A stretch of 64,000 nt of DNA from Aggregatilineales bacterium (GCA_029976005.1 JARKOQ010000122.1:41851-105850); one strand, 5' to 3'. Counted from the first letter of the stretch, positions 1-9,078 are shown. The notes: generated from the sequence alone by a model not told the origin. A program made the numbers and translations.

Positions 1-1
1 C

Positions 2-115
2 TGCGAGATGGACATCCTGGAGGAGCGCGCGCCCAAGCTGCATTACGTGCGCTTCAAGTCCGAGGCCGAACGCGAGACTTACCGCCAGTTGTACGCTCAG
101 CTCAGCCAGCGTTAG
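2..115 (+). CDS. C-terminal end of an upstream gene, probably the N-terminal transketolase subunit
   Basis: Only the last 37 codons are in the window, ending at TAG 113-115. The visible tail is charged and helical (ending YAQLSQR) and has no diagnostic motif. It lies 10 bases before a stand-alone transketolase C-terminal subunit. Split transketolases are normally encoded as adjacent N (TPP-binding) and C subunits, so the N subunit is the natural candidate. That identity rests on context alone. Confidence 0.5.
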   Translation, partial: CEMDILEERAPKLHYVRFKSEAERETYRQLYAQLSQR

Positions 116-125
116 GAGACACGCC

Positions 126-1133
126 ATGGAAATCGTGATGCGGCCGCACGTCCGCAATTTCATCGAATGGGCCAAGGACAAGCCGGAAGTGGTCGTCCTC
201 TCCGCCGACCTCACCAACTCGTGCGAGATTGGCGAGTGGCGCGACACCTACCCGGATCGCTTCTTTTCGATGGGCCTGGCCGAGCAGAACATGCTGGGCT
301 TCGCCGCCGGGCTGGCCCGCGAGGGATTCTTCCCCTTCCTGCATACCTTCGCGGTCTTCCTCTACCGCCGCCCCTACGATCAGCTCGCCATGTCGATCGC
401 CTATCCCAACCTGCCGGTGCGGCTGATGGGCTTCCTGCCCGGCATCCTGACCCCCGGCGGGGTCACGCACCAGGCGATCGACGACGTGGCCATCCTGCGC
501 GCCACGCCCAACATGACCGTGCTCGACTGCGGCGACGCGACCGACGTGGAGAGCGTCCTGGACGTGGCCCAGGCCGTCAACGGCCCGGTTTACGTGCGGA
601 TGCTGCGCGGCGAGGTGCCGCGCCTGTTTGACCGCGCCGACCGGATGCGCCTCAACCGGGCGCGCGTCCTGAGCCGGGGCACTGACGTGGCGATCCTATC
701 CTCCAGCGTGTGCACGGAGGAAGCCATGCGCGCCACGGCTGTCCTGCGCGCGCGGGGGGTCGGCATCCAGCACCTGCACGTCTCCACCCTGAAGCCGTTC
801 AGCGACCCGGCCGTGATGGAGGCGATCCAGGCGGCCCGCTACGGCGTGATCACGATGGAGAATCACTCGATCGTGGGCGGGCTGGGATCGGCGGTGGCCG
901 AGCTGATGGCCGAGGCCGGGGCCGGCAAGAAGCTGGTGCGAATCGGCCTGCGCGACGTGTATGCCCACGGCGCGAGCCGCCATTACCTGATGAAGGAATA
1001 CGGCCTGGATGCGATCTCGCTGGTCGGCGCGGTCGAGGGCCTGGTCGGGCAGCGCTTCGGGCTGACCGAGGACGATCTGGCCGCGGTGCGCTTGCAGGCG
1101 GTCCATAGTGAAGCCAAAGCGGAGGCGTTATGA
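126..1133 (+). CDS. Transketolase C-terminal subunit (pyrimidine-binding plus C-terminal domains)
   Basis: 335 residues matching the C-terminal half of transketolase. The N-terminal Pyr domain (about 1-165) carries the FFSMGLAEQNMLGFAAGLA segment, whose Glu in GLAEQN is the residue that activates TPP. A C-terminal domain (about 190-310) contains the VITMENHSIVGGLGSAVAE segment. With an N-terminal subunit it would transfer two-carbon ketol units between sugar phosphates in the cytoplasm. An AGGAG box seven bases before ATG 126 supports the start. Its stop overlaps the next start as ATGA (1130-1133), so it is translationally coupled to the RuBisCO-like protein. Split transketolases in such clusters include AptA/AptB of apiose catabolism; whether this is one of them is inference. 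Confidence 0.88.
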   Translation: MEIVMRPHVRNFIEWAKDKPEVVVLSADLTNSCEIGEWRDTYPDRFFSMGLAEQNMLGFAAGLAREGFFPFLHTFAVFLYRRPYDQLAMSIAYPNLPVRLMGFLPGILTPGGVTHQAIDDVAILRATPNMTVLDCGDATDVESVLDVAQAVNGPVYVRMLRGEVPRLFDRADRMRLNRARVLSRGTDVAILSSSVCTEEAMRATAVLRARGVGIQHLHVSTLKPFSDPAVMEAIQAARYGVITMENHSIVGGLGSAVAELMAEAGAGKKLVRIGLRDVYAHGASRHYLMKEYGLDAISLVGAVEGLVGQRFGLTEDDLAAVRLQAVHSEAKAEAL

Positions 1134-2293
1134 CTCTACCCGATTTTGTCAGCGTGCCCGGCCTGTCGGGGATCCGCTTCCAGGTCGACTATCGCCTGAC
1201 CGGCGACCGCGAGGAAGCCGCGGCCAAGGCCCAGGATATCTGCATCGAGCAGACCGTGGAATTCCCCGCCGAGCTGGTCCCGGCCGGGGACATTCGCCAG
1301 CACATCTTCGGCCGGATCGAGAGCCTGGAGCCGGACGGGCCGGACGCCTTCCTGGCGCGGATCAGCTACGCGGCGGAAGTCGCCACGACCGAGCTGACCC
1401 AGGTGCTCAACGTGCTCTTTGGCAATACCAGCATCAAGCCCGGAGTGCGGATCGAGCGCCTCTACCTGCCGGCGGACTTCCTGGCCGCGTTCCGGGGGCC
1501 GCGCTTCGGCGTGCCCGGCCTGCGTGACCTGCTGGGCGTCCACGACCGCCCCCTGCTCGGCACGGCCCTCAAGCCGATGGGTATGTCGGCCGAGGCTCTG
1601 GCGGAGCTGGCCTACCGCTTCGCCCTGGGCGGGGTGGACGTGATCAAGGACGATCACAGCCTGGCCGATCAGCCCTTCTGCCGGTATGAGGATCGCGTCG
1701 CGCGTTGCGCCGAGGCGGTGGCGCGGGCCAACCGCGAGACCGGCCAGCGCTGCCTGTACGTGCCGCACGTCTCGTCCACGGCCGACGGGACGCTCCAGCG
1801 GGCGCTCTTCGCCAGACAGGCCGGGGCGGGCGGGGTGATGGTCTGTCCAGGGCTGACCGGGTTTGATACAATGCGTCTCCTGGCGGACGACGACCGGCTC
1901 GACCTGCCGATCATCGCCCATCCGGCCCTGATCGGGAGCTTCACCACCAGCCCCACCAGCGGGATCGCGCACGATGCCCTGTACGGGCAGTTGATGCGCC
2001 TGGCGGGGGCGGACGCGACCATCTTCCCCAACTACGGGGGCCGCTTCTCCTTCAGCGTGGAGGAGTGCGCCAGCATCGCGGCGGGCTGCGCGGTGGAGAT
2101 GGGCCACTTCCGCCCGATCTTCCCCTCGCCGGGGGGCGGGATGAGCGTCGACCGGGTCGCGGACATGAGCCGCCTGTACGGCCGGGACGTGATCTACCTG
2201 ATCGGCGGCGGCCTGCACCGGCACAGCCCCGACCTGGTGGAGAACGCCCGCCACTTCAGCCGAATGGTTCGCCAGGCGGCGGGCGCGGGGTGA
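1130..2293 (+). CDS. RuBisCO-like protein (form IV large-subunit homologue)
   Basis: 387 residues with the RuBisCO large-subunit layout: N-terminal alpha/beta domain (to about 130), then a TIM barrel. By-eye alignment shows the Lys of LLGTALKPMG (Lys175 equivalent) and the Lys and Asp of VDVIKDDH (Lys201/Asp203), while the following Glu is His. HPALIG keeps the His294 position but has Pro where Arg295 belongs. The loop-6 Lys334 region reads NYGGRFSFS and lacks that Lys. PSPGGGM and GGGLH retain phosphate-binding features. Carboxylation is therefore unlikely. Known RuBisCO-like proteins act as enolases or isomerases in methionine salvage, or as decarboxylases/transcarboxylases on branched sugar-acid phosphates (OiaX type in apionate catabolism). 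The split transketolase next door favours the sugar-acid group, but the substrate is not proven. Confidence 0.9.
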   Translation: MTLPDFVSVPGLSGIRFQVDYRLTGDREEAAAKAQDICIEQTVEFPAELVPAGDIRQHIFGRIESLEPDGPDAFLARISYAAEVATTELTQVLNVLFGNTSIKPGVRIERLYLPADFLAAFRGPRFGVPGLRDLLGVHDRPLLGTALKPMGMSAEALAELAYRFALGGVDVIKDDHSLADQPFCRYEDRVARCAEAVARANRETGQRCLYVPHVSSTADGTLQRALFARQAGAGGVMVCPGLTGFDTMRLLADDDRLDLPIIAHPALIGSFTTSPTSGIAHDALYGQLMRLAGADATIFPNYGGRFSFSVEECASIAAGCAVEMGHFRPIFPSPGGGMSVDRVADMSRLYGRDVIYLIGGGLHRHSPDLVENARHFSRMVRQAAGAG

Positions 2294-2342
2294 TCCCGGC
2301 CCTGCATCGAGTCGTGACGAGTCCCGTCAGGGAGAGGTACGT

Positions 2343-2999
2343 ATGCCGATCGAGGCCGTGATTTTCGACATGGACGGAATCCTGGTCGATTCCGAGGTGT
2401 ACTGGAAGGCCGTCCGCGAGGACTTCGCCCGCGACCACGGGCGTGAATGGACGATGGACGATCACAAGCGGGCGATGGGCCGCAACACGATCGAGTGGGC
2501 GGAGCAGATGGCCGAGCGCCTCCAGGTCGGGATGAGCCAGGAGGAGATCGCGTCGGACATCATCGGCCGGATGATCGCCGCCTACCGGGCGCACATGCCC
2601 TACCGGCCCGGCGCGCTGGAGGCGGTGCGCACCATCGCGGCCCGCTACCGGGTCGGGCTGGCCTCCGGGTCGCCGAGCCGTCTGATCCGGCACGTGCTGC
2701 GCGAGACCGGCCTGGACGAGGTGTTCGAGGTCACGGTTTTCGGGGACGACATCCCCAACGGCAAGCCGGCCCCGGACATCTACCTGGAGGCGCTGCGCCA
2801 GATGGGGGTGAGCGCCGATCGGGCCGCCGGGATCGAGGATTCGGCCAACGGCGTGCGCTCGGTCAAGGCCGCCGGGATGGCGGTCGTGGCCGTGCCCACG
2901 GCCGACTTCCCCCTGCCGCCGGAGGTCGCCGCCATCGCCGACCGCATCCTGGACGGCATGGAGTCGCTCTCGGTCGCGGTCATCGAAGGGCTGGGATAA
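2343..2999 (+). CDS. HAD-superfamily phosphatase/phosphomutase (beta-phosphoglucomutase-like)
   Basis: 218 residues with all four HAD motifs. Motif I is DMDGILVDSE near the N terminus (Asp nucleophile and acid/base Asp). Motif II is LASGSPS, motif III the Lys of GKPAPDIY, and motif IV the acidic IEDSANGV loop that holds Mg2+. A helical cap lies between motifs I and II, as in the GPH/beta-PGM subgroup. A GGGAGAGG ribosome-binding site precedes ATG 2343. The gene follows the RuBisCO-like protein by 49 bases in the same direction, so a sugar-phosphate substrate from the same pathway is plausible. Phosphatase versus mutase cannot be told from sequence. Confidence 0.85.
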   Translation: MPIEAVIFDMDGILVDSEVYWKAVREDFARDHGREWTMDDHKRAMGRNTIEWAEQMAERLQVGMSQEEIASDIIGRMIAAYRAHMPYRPGALEAVRTIAARYRVGLASGSPSRLIRHVLRETGLDEVFEVTVFGDDIPNGKPAPDIYLEALRQMGVSADRAAGIEDSANGVRSVKAAGMAVVAVPTADFPLPPEVAAIADRILDGMESLSVAVIEGLG

Positions 3000-3124
3000 G
3001 GCCGCCTTTCCTGGGGCTTGAGCAGGAAATACCGCCGGGGCGCGGACAGCACGGATCAGCCTTGCTCGTTCGTGTCGATCCGCGCCCAGTGCGGCGCAGG
3101 GTTTTTCCACGGTTTGCCTTTCTC

Positions 3125-3165
3125 CATGTTTTCCCTGGCGTTTGGGCGGTTCCCCTCGCTTTTCG
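3125..3165 (+). repeat. Dispersed intergenic element, copy A
   Basis: A T-rich run into TGGCG, then GGGCGGTTC, resembling stretches near 25038-25099 (inverted), 25150-25215 and 33140-33190. It sits in the 270-base gene-free gap between the HAD gene and the PAC2 gene. That gap also holds an imperfect inverted pair around gcgcggacag and gtcgatccgcgcc (about 3038-3088). No gene or clear terminator is seen. Confidence 0.5.
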
Positions 3166-3269
3166 TGCCTTCACCCGGCGTGGCTCTTTGCCAGTCGATC
3201 GGGTAGACTCGAAGTCGGCACAGTCCGGCGGGGGCGGAAGCGTCCGCCCGGCAAGCAGGAGGCGAGCAC

Positions 3270-4202
3270 ATGGCGGACACACTCGACATCCGGGAGCGGC
3301 CTCAGGCGCGGCGGATCGACATGATCGCCGGTTGGCGGCAGTGGGCGGACGCCGGCTCGGTCTCCTCCGCGCTGCCCAAATACCTGATCGAGCGTACCGG
3401 CGCGCGGCCGATCGGAACGCTGCGCCCGGACGGCTTCTACCTGTTCCAGATTCCCGGCACGCACGACCTGGTGCGGCCGGTGGTGCGCTTCGTCGACGGT
3501 TACCCGGAGGCGCTGGACGTCCCCCTCAACGAGCTGTACTACACCGGTGACGATGACCACGGCGTGGTGATCTTCCTGGGCGACGAGCCGCACATCGACG
3601 TGGAGCGCTACGTCGCTGCCCTGCTGGAAGCGGCCCGGACGCTGGGCGTCCGGCGGATCGTTGGGCTGGGCGGAGTCTACGGGGAGCTGCCCTACGACAA
3701 GGAGCGCATGGTCTCGGCCAACTACAGCCTGCCGGAGATGAAAGAGGAGATGGCCGGGCTGGCGGTCGACCTGTCGAATTACCAGGGCGGGGCCAGCATC
3801 GGGTCGGTGGTGTGCCGCCGGGCGGGCGAGCAGGGCATGGAGTATGTCGGCCTGTACGCCTTCGTGCCCAACTACAGCTTCCCCAACCTGAGCGAGACGG
3901 GCAATATGATCCGGATCGAAACCGATCATATGGCCTGGCTGGCGGTCATGCGCCGGATCAACCACATGCTCAGGACGCATTTTGACCTGGACGACCTGAC
4001 CCGGCGCGGCCAGCACCTGCTGCGCTCGATGGAAGCCAAGATCGCCGAGCTGGACGAGGAATCGCCTCAGCTTGGCGTGCGGGACTACCTGGCCCGCCTG
4101 TCCGAGGCGTTCACGGAAGTTCCCTTCAACCCGTTGGGGGACATCTGGGAAGAAGAGCTGCGCCGCCTGTTCGACGATCCGGAGCCCGACTCGGAATCCT
4201 AG
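3270..4202 (+). CDS. PAC2 family protein (proteasome-assembly-chaperone-like fold)
   Basis: 310 residues. The N-terminal part has the PAC2 pattern: IAGWRQWADAGSVSSALPKYL opens the domain, followed by alternating strands and helices with VVIFLGDEPHIDVERY and RRIVGLGGVYGELPY. The C-terminal third is a charged helical region ending in an acidic tail (FDDPEPDSES). Bacterial PAC2 proteins are widespread, including in actinobacteria that have proteasomes, but their biochemical role is poorly defined. Many are called ATP-grasp-associated or carboxylate-amine-ligase-like without proof. A GCAGGAGG box precedes ATG 3270. The neighbours give no functional hint. Confidence 0.82.
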   Translation: MADTLDIRERPQARRIDMIAGWRQWADAGSVSSALPKYLIERTGARPIGTLRPDGFYLFQIPGTHDLVRPVVRFVDGYPEALDVPLNELYYTGDDDHGVVIFLGDEPHIDVERYVAALLEAARTLGVRRIVGLGGVYGELPYDKERMVSANYSLPEMKEEMAGLAVDLSNYQGGASIGSVVCRRAGEQGMEYVGLYAFVPNYSFPNLSETGNMIRIETDHMAWLAVMRRINHMLRTHFDLDDLTRRGQHLLRSMEAKIAELDEESPQLGVRDYLARLSEAFTEVPFNPLGDIWEEELRRLFDDPEPDSES

Positions 4203-4277
4203 CCGGGAACGTCGCCTGGAGGCGTGAAAACGTGCCAATCGATCATTGTCATTGTGGAGCTATGCTGGAGGATGGTC

Positions 4278-4739
4278 ATGGGTGGTGATTCGCAGGATGG
4301 CGGCGTGCCGTTGGGTGAGGCGCTGGTCGAAGTGGTCAAGCAGCTCAAGGATCAGCCGCTGCTGCTGTTTGGCCTGGGGATAGGAATTATCCTGTTGGGG
4401 GCGGGCGCGCTGGCGCTGGAGAATCTGCGTGTCGTGGCGGTGGTACTGCTGGTGATTCTCGTCGTGAGCATGGTGGGCTGGTTGATCGTCGAAGCGCAAA
4501 AAGTCCGCCGCGGCCAGGAGGAGCAGGCCTTCCGGTTGGCCAGCCAGCCGAAGTTCAAGGGGGGCGACGTGAACGTTCAGCTTGAGCACCTGGCCGATAC
4601 CGAGGTCAGCGGCGGCAAGGCGCGCGTGGTCGGCTCCGGCAGCGCACAGGGCGGCAATGTGAATATATCGGCCGCGCGCGGCATCCAGGGCGGTAAGATC
4701 AGCGGCGGCGATATCGAAGCCGGCCCGTCGTTGGATTGA
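4278..4739 (+). CDS. Small two-TM membrane protein with Gly-rich beta-repeat tail
   Basis: Start set at ATG 4278 because GGAGG (4267-4271) lies six bases upstream; an ATG at 4272 is too close to that box. The 153-residue product has an amphipathic N terminus, two hydrophobic segments (about residues 29-48 and 52-72) and a cytosolic tail. The tail alternates small Gly/Asp/Asn units: GGDVNVQLEHLAD, GGNVNISAARG, QGGKISGGDIEAG. Strings of this type can form short beta-helical repeats. Similar GDVNI-type strings are known from small proteins near STAND NTPases, and the next gene is a large STAND-like ATPase. No enzymatic function is suggested. A hairpin terminator follows, so the two may be separate transcripts. 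Confidence 0.7.
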   Translation: MGGDSQDGGVPLGEALVEVVKQLKDQPLLLFGLGIGIILLGAGALALENLRVVAVVLLVILVVSMVGWLIVEAQKVRRGQEEQAFRLASQPKFKGGDVNVQLEHLADTEVSGGKARVVGSGSAQGGNVNISAARGIQGGKISGGDIEAGPSLD

Positions 4740-4780
4740 CGCTGCAAAGGGGCCGTGAAATCGGAGACCGGGTTACCGGA

Positions 4781-4811
4781 AGCCGGAGGGTATCATCCCC
4801 GCCGGCTTTTG
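4781..4811 (+). terminator. Rho-independent terminator after the two-TM protein gene
   Basis: AGCCGG at 4781-4786 pairs with CCGGCT at 4802-4807, with an inner GGG/CCC pairing and a TATCAT loop. TTTT follows (4807-4810). It lies 41 bases past the stop at 4739. Confidence 0.6.
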
Positions 4812-4933
4812 TTGGTGGCCGGCCGTGGCCGGACAGGCATACCCCAGGCAAGCAACCGCCGGACCGCCCGCGACAGCGCGCCGGTGTTGTCGTGGCGGAC
4901 GGATGAAAACCATAAGCTCAGGAGACTCAATCC

Positions 4934-7552
4934 ATGCCATTCACCGATCTGGAGCCTCAAGCGGTCACTTCCTATTTCGTCGGGCGACAGTCGTTCATCC
5001 AGCAGTTTTACGCTCACCTGAACGCAGGCAAGCGCGTCTTTCTGATCGATACCGTGGCGACCTATGGCAGTGGCAAGAGCACGCTGCTGGCCTGGTTGTA
5101 CTGGGACGTCAAGAAGCAGCGCCAGTGGACGCCGATCTGGCTGCCGTTGAATGAGTTCTCGCTGTCGCATACCAACGTTGGCATCGAGGATGCGGAGTCC
5201 CTGCCGGCGCTGATCGAGAACCTGTTCAGTTACCGCGACCTGCTGACTCGCCTGGCGGCCAGCCTGGGCTCGAAGGCGTTCGCCGGAATCGAGGCCGACT
5301 TGCAGCGCATCCTGCGCGAGCAGTTCAGCGAGGCGCTGCGGCCCGCCGTCAGTGACGTGCACGGCGGGGAGGTGCGCATCGAAGCCAGCCGCGAGGCCCT
5401 GCTGGACCTGACCCGCAATCAGATCAAAGCCGGAGACGTGATCGTCAATATCGCCGTCAGCGAGGCGCTGCTGGCGACCACGATCGAGCTGGCCCAGCAA
5501 AGCCTGACCCAGGAATTCCTGCGCCGTTTTCGGCAGCAGGTGGGCCGCCAGCGCTTCATTGTGTTCGCGGACGATTTTTGCTGGATCATCGGCAGCCAGA
5601 TCGGCAAATGGTTTCTGCGCGGCCTGGTGCGCGGCCTGGAAAATACGGTGGTGGTTCTGTTGCGCACCGATACGGGCGACGCATTGACGGCCGGGGCCGC
5701 GGACGAGGAACTCGTCAATCTGCCTCTGGAACCCTTCAGTTTCGCGGAAGTGGCCGAGTACCTGCGCAAGCGCCTGGGCGCCTCGCCCCTGCTGCACGAT
5801 CTGGCCGAAGTCGTGTATGGATTCAGCCACGGCCATCCGCTGATGACGAGCATGATGGTCGATCTCATCCGGGTCGATCGTCTGGTGGACAAAGAGGACA
5901 TCCAGCGGATCAAAGCCCTGCCCATTCTCTCCGAGGGCGACGACGGCACCGATCAGCTTCGCCATAAGGCCGACCAGCTCATCCAGAGCATCCTGGCGGA
6001 AGTGCATCGCAAGGACCCGCCGCTGGAGGAGGTTTTCGTCCTGTGCGGGGTGATGCGCCGGTTCGACCGGGACATGGTGGCACACGTCCTGGGCGGCTTG
6101 CGCGGCCTGGACAGGCCTGCCACCCATGTTGGCCCGCTGATCGCCCGCCTGAGCAAGTATTCGTTTGTGGAAGCCCAGCCTGCGCGCGATGATTCGGGCC
6201 GTGTCGAGTACAGCTTCCACTTTTTCATCCAGGAACGCATGGAAGACTATCTGCGCGCGCACGATCCCGATCTGCTGCGGCGTATCCATACCCTGGCGGC
6301 CGAGTACTACAAGGGATTGCTTTTCGATTACGGCGGGGAGCAGACCAGCGGGGCCGATGCCTTCGTCGGACTGTACCGTGTCGAGGATGAATTCTGGCAG
6401 GATCAGACGACCGAGTGGTTGTATCATCTGACCCGGCTGAGCCAGTTGGAGGCGACCGGCCCGCGTTTGGGCAGCCGGTTCAGCCGGGTTTTCCTGTCTT
6501 TTACCCGCACGTTTCTGGAAGCCTTCAACTGGTGGGGGTGGTACCTCAAGTTCCCGTTCTGCGATCAACTGCTGTACGAATGGGGCCGGATGCACCCGGA
6601 GCAGGCCGGCGGCCAATCCAGGGGGCGCGCCCTGCTCGACATCCTGGACAAGTTCTACCGCGCCTATCCGGAGGGTCTGTTCAAGCGCGGGCGCGGCGAC
6701 TGGAAGCAGGTGCGCGAGGCAATGTACAGCCTGGCGTACTTCCTGGAGATCGACGGCGAAGACCCGCTGGAGGAACTGCCCGCCGACGACCACGACGCCC
6801 GTTTTGTCCGGGCGCTGATCGAGTGGTTCCTGGCCCAGGCCGCTTTTCTGGAGCCTCACATGGATACAACCCTGGCCGAGGAATCCTACCAGCTGGCGAG
6901 CCAGTTGTTCGAAAGCATCGGGGATGATTGGAACCTCGCCTGGACGTACAGCTACCTGGCCGATGTCCACGTGGCCGCCGGTCAGTTTGACGCCGCTGCC
7001 GCCCGCGTGCACGAATCACTGGAGCTGGCCCAGAAGGGCAAGCGCTCCAGCCAGCAGGATCACGAGCTGATCAGCCAGAACTATCGCGTGCTGGGGGATG
7101 CCTTCTGGGCACAGGGCGATCTCAACCAGGCATTCCGGGAATATGCCCGCGCGGTGTATCACATGTACCTCTGCCTGGCGATCCCCGAAGCGGCCGACCT
7201 GTACACCCTCAATCTGTACCGGGATACCCGTTTCCATGTCTTGGGCCGGATTCAGACGCTGGCGCGGCAGGCCCGCCGGGCCGAAGCCCTGGCCGCGGCC
7301 ACGTATTTGCGCGAGTTCTGGAACGTCTATTGGGACAAGATCGGCGCGGCGACGCCCGATCTGGCTGCCCGGTTGGCCGGAGACCTTGTGGATGAGGCGG
7401 TCGTGCACCTCCTGGACGCCGACCTGTTCCCGGCCGAGCCTGCCGAGGACCAGTTGGGGCATTCCAGCGACTACACCGATAACGTGATCGAGCTTGCCAG
7501 CCGCATGGCCCGGCAGGTGAAATCGGCTTCACCCGCTCCGATTCTCTCTTGA
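4934..7552 (+). CDS. Large STAND-like P-loop ATPase with C-terminal TPR-like repeats
   Basis: 872 residues. The N terminus has a phosphate-binding loop, ATYGSGKST (Lys48). The first Gly of the classical GxxxxGK[ST] pattern is replaced by Ala42. A Walker-B-like strand FIVFADDF lies near residue 206, and VVVLLRTDTGD follows as a possible sensor segment. The middle is helical and acidic. The C-terminal third contains TPR-like helix pairs (LAWTYSYLADVHVAAGQFDAAAARVHESLELA and the next unit). No effector domain or membrane segment is visible. STAND ATPases are ligand-triggered switches that oligomerise. The GNAT gene follows after 19 bases and probably shares the transcript. Role in signalling or defence is inference. 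Confidence 0.75.
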   Translation: MPFTDLEPQAVTSYFVGRQSFIQQFYAHLNAGKRVFLIDTVATYGSGKSTLLAWLYWDVKKQRQWTPIWLPLNEFSLSHTNVGIEDAESLPALIENLFSYRDLLTRLAASLGSKAFAGIEADLQRILREQFSEALRPAVSDVHGGEVRIEASREALLDLTRNQIKAGDVIVNIAVSEALLATTIELAQQSLTQEFLRRFRQQVGRQRFIVFADDFCWIIGSQIGKWFLRGLVRGLENTVVVLLRTDTGDALTAGAADEELVNLPLEPFSFAEVAEYLRKRLGASPLLHDLAEVVYGFSHGHPLMTSMMVDLIRVDRLVDKEDIQRIKALPILSEGDDGTDQLRHKADQLIQSILAEVHRKDPPLEEVFVLCGVMRRFDRDMVAHVLGGLRGLDRPATHVGPLIARLSKYSFVEAQPARDDSGRVEYSFHFFIQERMEDYLRAHDPDLLRRIHTLAAEYYKGLLFDYGGEQTSGADAFVGLYRVEDEFWQDQTTEWLYHLTRLSQLEATGPRLGSRFSRVFLSFTRTFLEAFNWWGWYLKFPFCDQLLYEWGRMHPEQAGGQSRGRALLDILDKFYRAYPEGLFKRGRGDWKQVREAMYSLAYFLEIDGEDPLEELPADDHDARFVRALIEWFLAQAAFLEPHMDTTLAEESYQLASQLFESIGDDWNLAWTYSYLADVHVAAGQFDAAAARVHESLELAQKGKRSSQQDHELISQNYRVLGDAFWAQGDLNQAFREYARAVYHMYLCLAIPEAADLYTLNLYRDTRFHVLGRIQTLARQARRAEALAAATYLREFWNVYWDKIGAATPDLAARLAGDLVDEAVVHLLDADLFPAEPAEDQLGHSSDYTDNVIELASRMARQVKSASPAPILS

Positions 7553-7571
7553 TGGAAAGGAAATTCGCCTC

Positions 7572-8012
7572 ATGTCTGTCATCGTGCGACCCATGACGGT
7601 CGATGATTTCGTCCAGGTCTACAAGCTCGGCCTGGAATGCTATCACGTGGAAGACAAGCCGTACAACTACTGGTCGCTCGGTGAAGTGGCCCATCACCTT
7701 CAACACGAGAGCGCGCTGTGTTACGTCGCCGACGACGGCGGCAGGGTGGTCGGATTCGCGCTGGGGGCCGAGTCCTTCGAAATCCTGGAGAACACCGGAC
7801 ATCTGGAATGGGTTGCCATCGCGCCGGACTACCGCCGGTCCGGGTTGGCGCTGAAGCTGATCGAAACCCTGGTTGGCATCTTCGAGCAGATGGGCAAGGT
7901 CCAGGTCGTGACCGATATCTCCAGTGAGAATCCCGCCTCGCGTGGGATGGCGCGCAAGGCCGGCTTCCGGGAAGGAATCTCGGTCACGTTTTTCGTCCGT
8001 GATTTGAAGTAG
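7572..8012 (+). CDS. GNAT family N-acetyltransferase
   Basis: 146 residues with the GNAT core. [23 protein letters not shown] is the strand-4/helix-3 acetyl-CoA pyrophosphate-binding motif (RRSGLA in place of the usual Q/RxxGxG/A). The C-terminal [16 protein letters not shown] segment matches the common RimI-like N-A-x-x-x-x-x-GF pattern. AAAGGA precedes ATG 7572. It follows the STAND-like ATPase gene by 19 bases and precedes the hydroxyacid dehydrogenase gene by 35, so all three may be cotranscribed. The acceptor is unknown. Confidence 0.85.
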   Translation: MSVIVRPMTVDDFVQVYKLGLECYHVEDKPYNYWSLGEVAHHLQHESALCYVADDGGRVVGFALGAESFEILENTGHLEWVAIAPDYRRSGLALKLIETLVGIFEQMGKVQVVTDISSENPASRGMARKAGFREGISVTFFVRDLK

Positions 8013-8047
8013 CCGCGAGGCGTTCTCGCGTTTCAGTGGAGGGATCA

Positions 8048-9022
8048 TTGAGCAAGCCAAGCGTGTTCGTGACGCGGATCATCCCCGACCGGGGACTGGC
8101 GATGCTGCGCGAGCGCTGCGACGTCCGGGTGTGGGAGGACGAGCTGCCGACTCCGGCGGACGTGCTGCGGCGCGAGGTGGCGGGCGTGGATGGGCTGGTC
8201 TGCCTGCTCTCCGACCGGATCGACGCCGCCCTGATCGAGGCCGCCCCCAACCTGAAGGTGATCAGCCAGTACGCGGTCGGCTTCGACAACATCGACGTCA
8301 AAGCCGCGACCGCCCGCCGCATCCCGGTGGGCAACACCCCCGGCGTGCTGACCGAGACCACGGCCGACCTGGCCTTCGCCCTGCTCATGGCGGCGGCGCG
8401 CCGCCTGCCGGAGGGCGAGCGCTACGTCCACGCCGGGAAGTGGAAGACCTGGGGGCCGATGCTGCTGATGGGCCAGGACATCCACGGCGCGACCCTGGGC
8501 ATCCTGGGCCTGGGGCGGATCGGGCAGGCGATGGCCCGCCGGGCGCGCGGCTTCAACATGCGCGTGATCTATGCCCATTCGCGCGACGTGCCGGAAGCGG
8601 CCAGCCTGGGGGCGGAGCGAGTCTCGCTCGACGAGCTGTTGGCCCGGTCGGATTTCATCAGCCTGCACACGCCGCTTACCCCGGCCACCCACCACCTGAT
8701 CGACGCCGCCGCCTTCGGCAAGATGAAGCCGACCGCGATCCTGATCAACACGGCGCGCGGGGGCGTGGTCGACCCGGACGCGCTTTACCAGGCCCTGGCC
8801 GGCGGCCGGATCGCCGGGGCGGCCCTCGACGTGACCGAGCCGGAGCCGCTGCCCGCCGATCACCCCCTGCTGACCCTGGATAACTGCCTGGTTGTGCCCC
8901 ACGTGGGCAGCTCCAGCACGGCCACGCGCGGCCAGATGGCGGTCATGACCGCCGAAAACCTGCTGGCCGGGCTGCGCGGGGAACGCCTGCCGCACTGCGT
9001 CAACCCGGAAGTCTACGCCTAG
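8048..9022 (+). CDS. D-2-hydroxyacid dehydrogenase (glyoxylate/hydroxypyruvate reductase type)
   Basis: 324 residues from TTG 8048, chosen because GGAGGG at 8038-8043 lies four bases upstream; the GTG at 8036 would leave no room for a ribosome-binding site. The Rossmann motif is [10 protein letters not shown]. Catalytic Arg (NTARGGVVD), Glu (DVTEPEP) and His (VVPHVGSSS) are all present. The stretch [20 protein letters not shown] is typical of the GyaR/GhrB glyoxylate-reductase group. It would reduce glyoxylate, hydroxypyruvate or a related 2-oxoacid with NAD(P)H in the cytoplasm. A hairpin follows the gene. Confidence 0.88.
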   Translation: MSKPSVFVTRIIPDRGLAMLRERCDVRVWEDELPTPADVLRREVAGVDGLVCLLSDRIDAALIEAAPNLKVISQYAVGFDNIDVKAATARRIPVGNTPGVLTETTADLAFALLMAAARRLPEGERYVHAGKWKTWGPMLLMGQDIHGATLGILGLGRIGQAMARRARGFNMRVIYAHSRDVPEAASLGAERVSLDELLARSDFISLHTPLTPATHHLIDAAAFGKMKPTAILINTARGGVVDPDALYQALAGGRIAGAALDVTEPEPLPADHPLLTLDNCLVVPHVGSSSTATRGQMAVMTAENLLAGLRGERLPHCVNPEVYA

Positions 9023-9050
9023 CGCCGGGCATTGCGGTGGAGAACGAAAA

Positions 9051-9078
9051 CGGCCGGAGGATGTGATTCCTCCGGCCG
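9051..9078 (+). terminator. Hairpin between convergent genes
   Basis: CGGCCGGAGGA (9051-9061) pairs with TCCTCCGGCCG (9068-9078) around a six-base loop. There is an A-run on the left but only a weak T-run on the right, so termination is plausible but not clear. No gene is seen in the rest of 9023-9227. Confidence 0.5.

Noticed and set aside
4793..7012. Minus-strand ORF of 739 codons
   Set aside because: Antisense to the STAND-like ATPase gene, which has real motifs and a good start.
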